This document shows positions 63,174-64,000 of a DNA stretch of 64,000 nucleotides, piece after piece. This DNA comes from Labrenzia sp. PHM005 (GTDB lineage Bacteria > Pseudomonadota > Alphaproteobacteria > Rhizobiales > Stappiaceae): contig NZ_CP041191.1 in the NCBI RefSeq assembly GCF_006517275.1, positions 3,901,001 to 3,965,000 of the forward strand, given 5' to 3'. Under the pieces are notes generated by a model that saw nothing but the letters and a program-made list of their open reading frames with translations, made no database searches and was not told where the DNA came from. Each line of letters starts with the position of its first letter. Position 1 is the stretch's first letter. A program made the position numbers and the translations under genes.

Positions 63174-63600
63174 AGTGTTTGTTTCATCGGTTATTCCGGC
63201 TGACGTGGATCGGGTCTGGGAAGCTGTCCGCGACTTCAACGCCATGCCGATTTGGCATCCGTTGATTGCCGACAGCCGGATTGAGACCGGCGCACCGTCC
63301 GACCAGATCGGTTGTGTCCGCAATTTCACATTGACTGATGGCAGCCGTATTCGTGAAAAACTGCTCGCTCAATCGGACCTTGAGCACAGTTTCACGTACT
63401 CCATCGTGGAGGCAGATATTCCATTGCAAAATTATGTCGCTGGAATGTCTCTCTTTCCGGTCACCGATGGCGGCGTAACCTATGCCACATGGACGGCCAA
63501 ATTTACATGCCCAGAAGGTCAAGAAGACGAACTACATAAGATGGTTTCCAACGATGTGTTTCAAGCCGGTTTTGACACATTGAAACAAAGATTTAGCTGA
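63160..63600 (+). CDS. SRPBCC/START-like ligand-binding protein
   Basis: 146-residue protein of the SRPBCC (START/polyketide cyclase 2) fold. EVFVSSVIPADVDRVWEAVRDFNAMPIWHPLIADSRIE is the N-terminal beta strand and helix block, with the family W. VTDGGVTYATWTAKFTCPEG and the C-terminal helix VFQAGFDTLKQRF are typical. Such proteins bind small hydrophobic ligands or act as aromatase/cyclase-like enzymes. It overlaps the flotillin-like gene by 14 bases. Two in-frame ATGs, 63160 and 63166, are both possible. No ligand is known. Confidence 0.82.
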   Translation: MTMVEVFVSSVIPADVDRVWEAVRDFNAMPIWHPLIADSRIETGAPSDQIGCVRNFTLTDGSRIREKLLAQSDLEHSFTYSIVEADIPLQNYVAGMSLFPVTDGGVTYATWTAKFTCPEGQEDELHKMVSNDVFQAGFDTLKQRFS

Positions 63601-63995
63601 CTTTCTATTGGGAAACGAAATGCGCCTGACGCTCATTTAGAAAACTGGTCGCAACTAATAGCCGGTCTTCAGAATGGGTGCAGGTTCGGCGATCATGCGT
63701 CTTTGATGGGGAATCCGAAAAATCTGGCCTGCGTCTTCAGGATGCGCCGGTCGCGTTTTGGGACACAACAAAATATGACTTCTTAGCTGCCTGAAACCCG
63801 CCGGTGCGGTTAATCAATCAATCTAAGGAGTCACTATGCCGGCGGCTTCTTATTATCGGCGGTAACCTGACTCATAATCGATGCGCCATTGTGAATGCAT
63901 AAGGGGGTACCGGGGGCGGGTATTGTCCAATCCTTATGAGGTGACGGAATTATAGGTATGGGGCGTACTGCCATTCAAAATGAGGAGAGTGCCTT
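63601..63995. other. 395-base spacer at the right edge
   Basis: No gene of normal size. It holds a nine-codon open frame with a good ribosome site (63825-63865) and leads to an ATG preceded by AGGAGAG at the window edge. Nothing in the first 200 bases is recognised. Confidence 0.5.
63836..63865 (+). CDS. Possible nine-codon leader peptide
   Basis: AAGGAG at 63825-63830, five bases before ATG, heads a frame coding MPAASYYRR then TAA. Codon content is not an amino-acid run of the usual attenuation type, but the two tyrosines and two arginines are grouped. It lies 130 bases before the next gene start, with G-rich sequence between. Expression is unproven. Confidence 0.3.
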   Translation: MPAASYYRR

Positions 63996-64000
63996 ATGGG
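63996..64000 (+). CDS. Start of a gene truncated by the window edge
   Basis: ATGGG at the last bases, with AGGAGAG (63983-63989) six bases upstream. The product cannot be named; only the start codon and two further bases are visible. Confidence 0.4.

Noticed and set aside
1..64000. tRNA or rRNA genes, insertion sequences, prophage and CRISPR arrays
   Set aside because: I looked for T-loop patterns, terminal repeats with transposase motifs, integrase motifs and regular direct repeats with spacers, and saw none.

Overview
The window reads as a chromosomal segment of an alphaproteobacterium of the Hyphomicrobiales (Rhizobiales). The order xthA, erpA, dgt, argS, SPOR protein, nagZ, scpA, scpB, tatABC, serS, surE, pcm and a LysM/LytM lipoprotein, together with an ExoR-like Sel1 protein and moderate-to-high GC codon use, is typical of that group. 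A marine Stappia/Roseibium-type genome is my best guess, but that is inference from gene content. I see no tRNA, rRNA, insertion sequence, prophage or CRISPR array.

Region 1 (1-35260) is mostly housekeeping. It opens inside a SUF iron-sulfur operon (sufC-D-S-T-A) followed by tenA. A diguanylate cyclase, a DEAD-box helicase and parE lie on the minus strand. Next come exoR-like, xthA, erpA, dgt, argS, a large SPOR protein, a LysR/EamA divergent pair, an esterase, nagZ-scpA-scpB, an orphan Fe3+-type ABC ATPase, tatABC, serS, surE-pcm, two unknown exported or membrane proteins, an NlpD-like lipoprotein, a hisC-type aminotransferase and a TetR repressor.

Region 2 (35280-51630) is catabolic. A TetR-controlled thiolase is followed by an MFS exporter and two alpha/beta hydrolases. 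Next is a myo-inositol utilisation cluster: class II aldolase-iolB-iolC-iolD on the minus strand, and iolG-like, iolE-like and a second Gfo/Idh/MocA dehydrogenase on the plus strand. A LacI regulator and a CUT2 sugar ABC transporter complete it. The perfect palindrome TTGCAACCGGTTGCAA occurs at 44211-44226 (iolD / iolG-like divergent promoter) and again at 48581-48596 (upstream of the ABC operon). This ties the two halves into one probable LacI regulon.

Region 3 (51950-63600) is the most unusual part. A divergent locus carries a branched-chain-type ABC transporter (two permeases, a binding protein and an ATPase). Its second ATPase is fused to a Tm-1-like/UPF0261 domain. A PEP-hydrolase-like TIM barrel, a flotillin-like SPFH protein and a START/SRPBCC protein follow in tightly overlapping order. 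The divergent regulator is a PEP-hydrolase-like TIM barrel fused to a degenerate AAA+ domain and a Fis HTH, coupled to a second, divergent barrel protein. In plants the Tm-1 antiviral protein joins the same two domains (UPF0261 and TIM barrel) in one chain. Here they are split between a transporter ATPase and a separate enzyme, and the barrel also appears to serve as the sensor. I know of no assigned function for this set, and it is my main candidate for an undescribed system.

The last 400 bases hold no recognised gene. They contain a 9-codon open frame with a good ribosome site and the first bases of another gene cut by the window edge.
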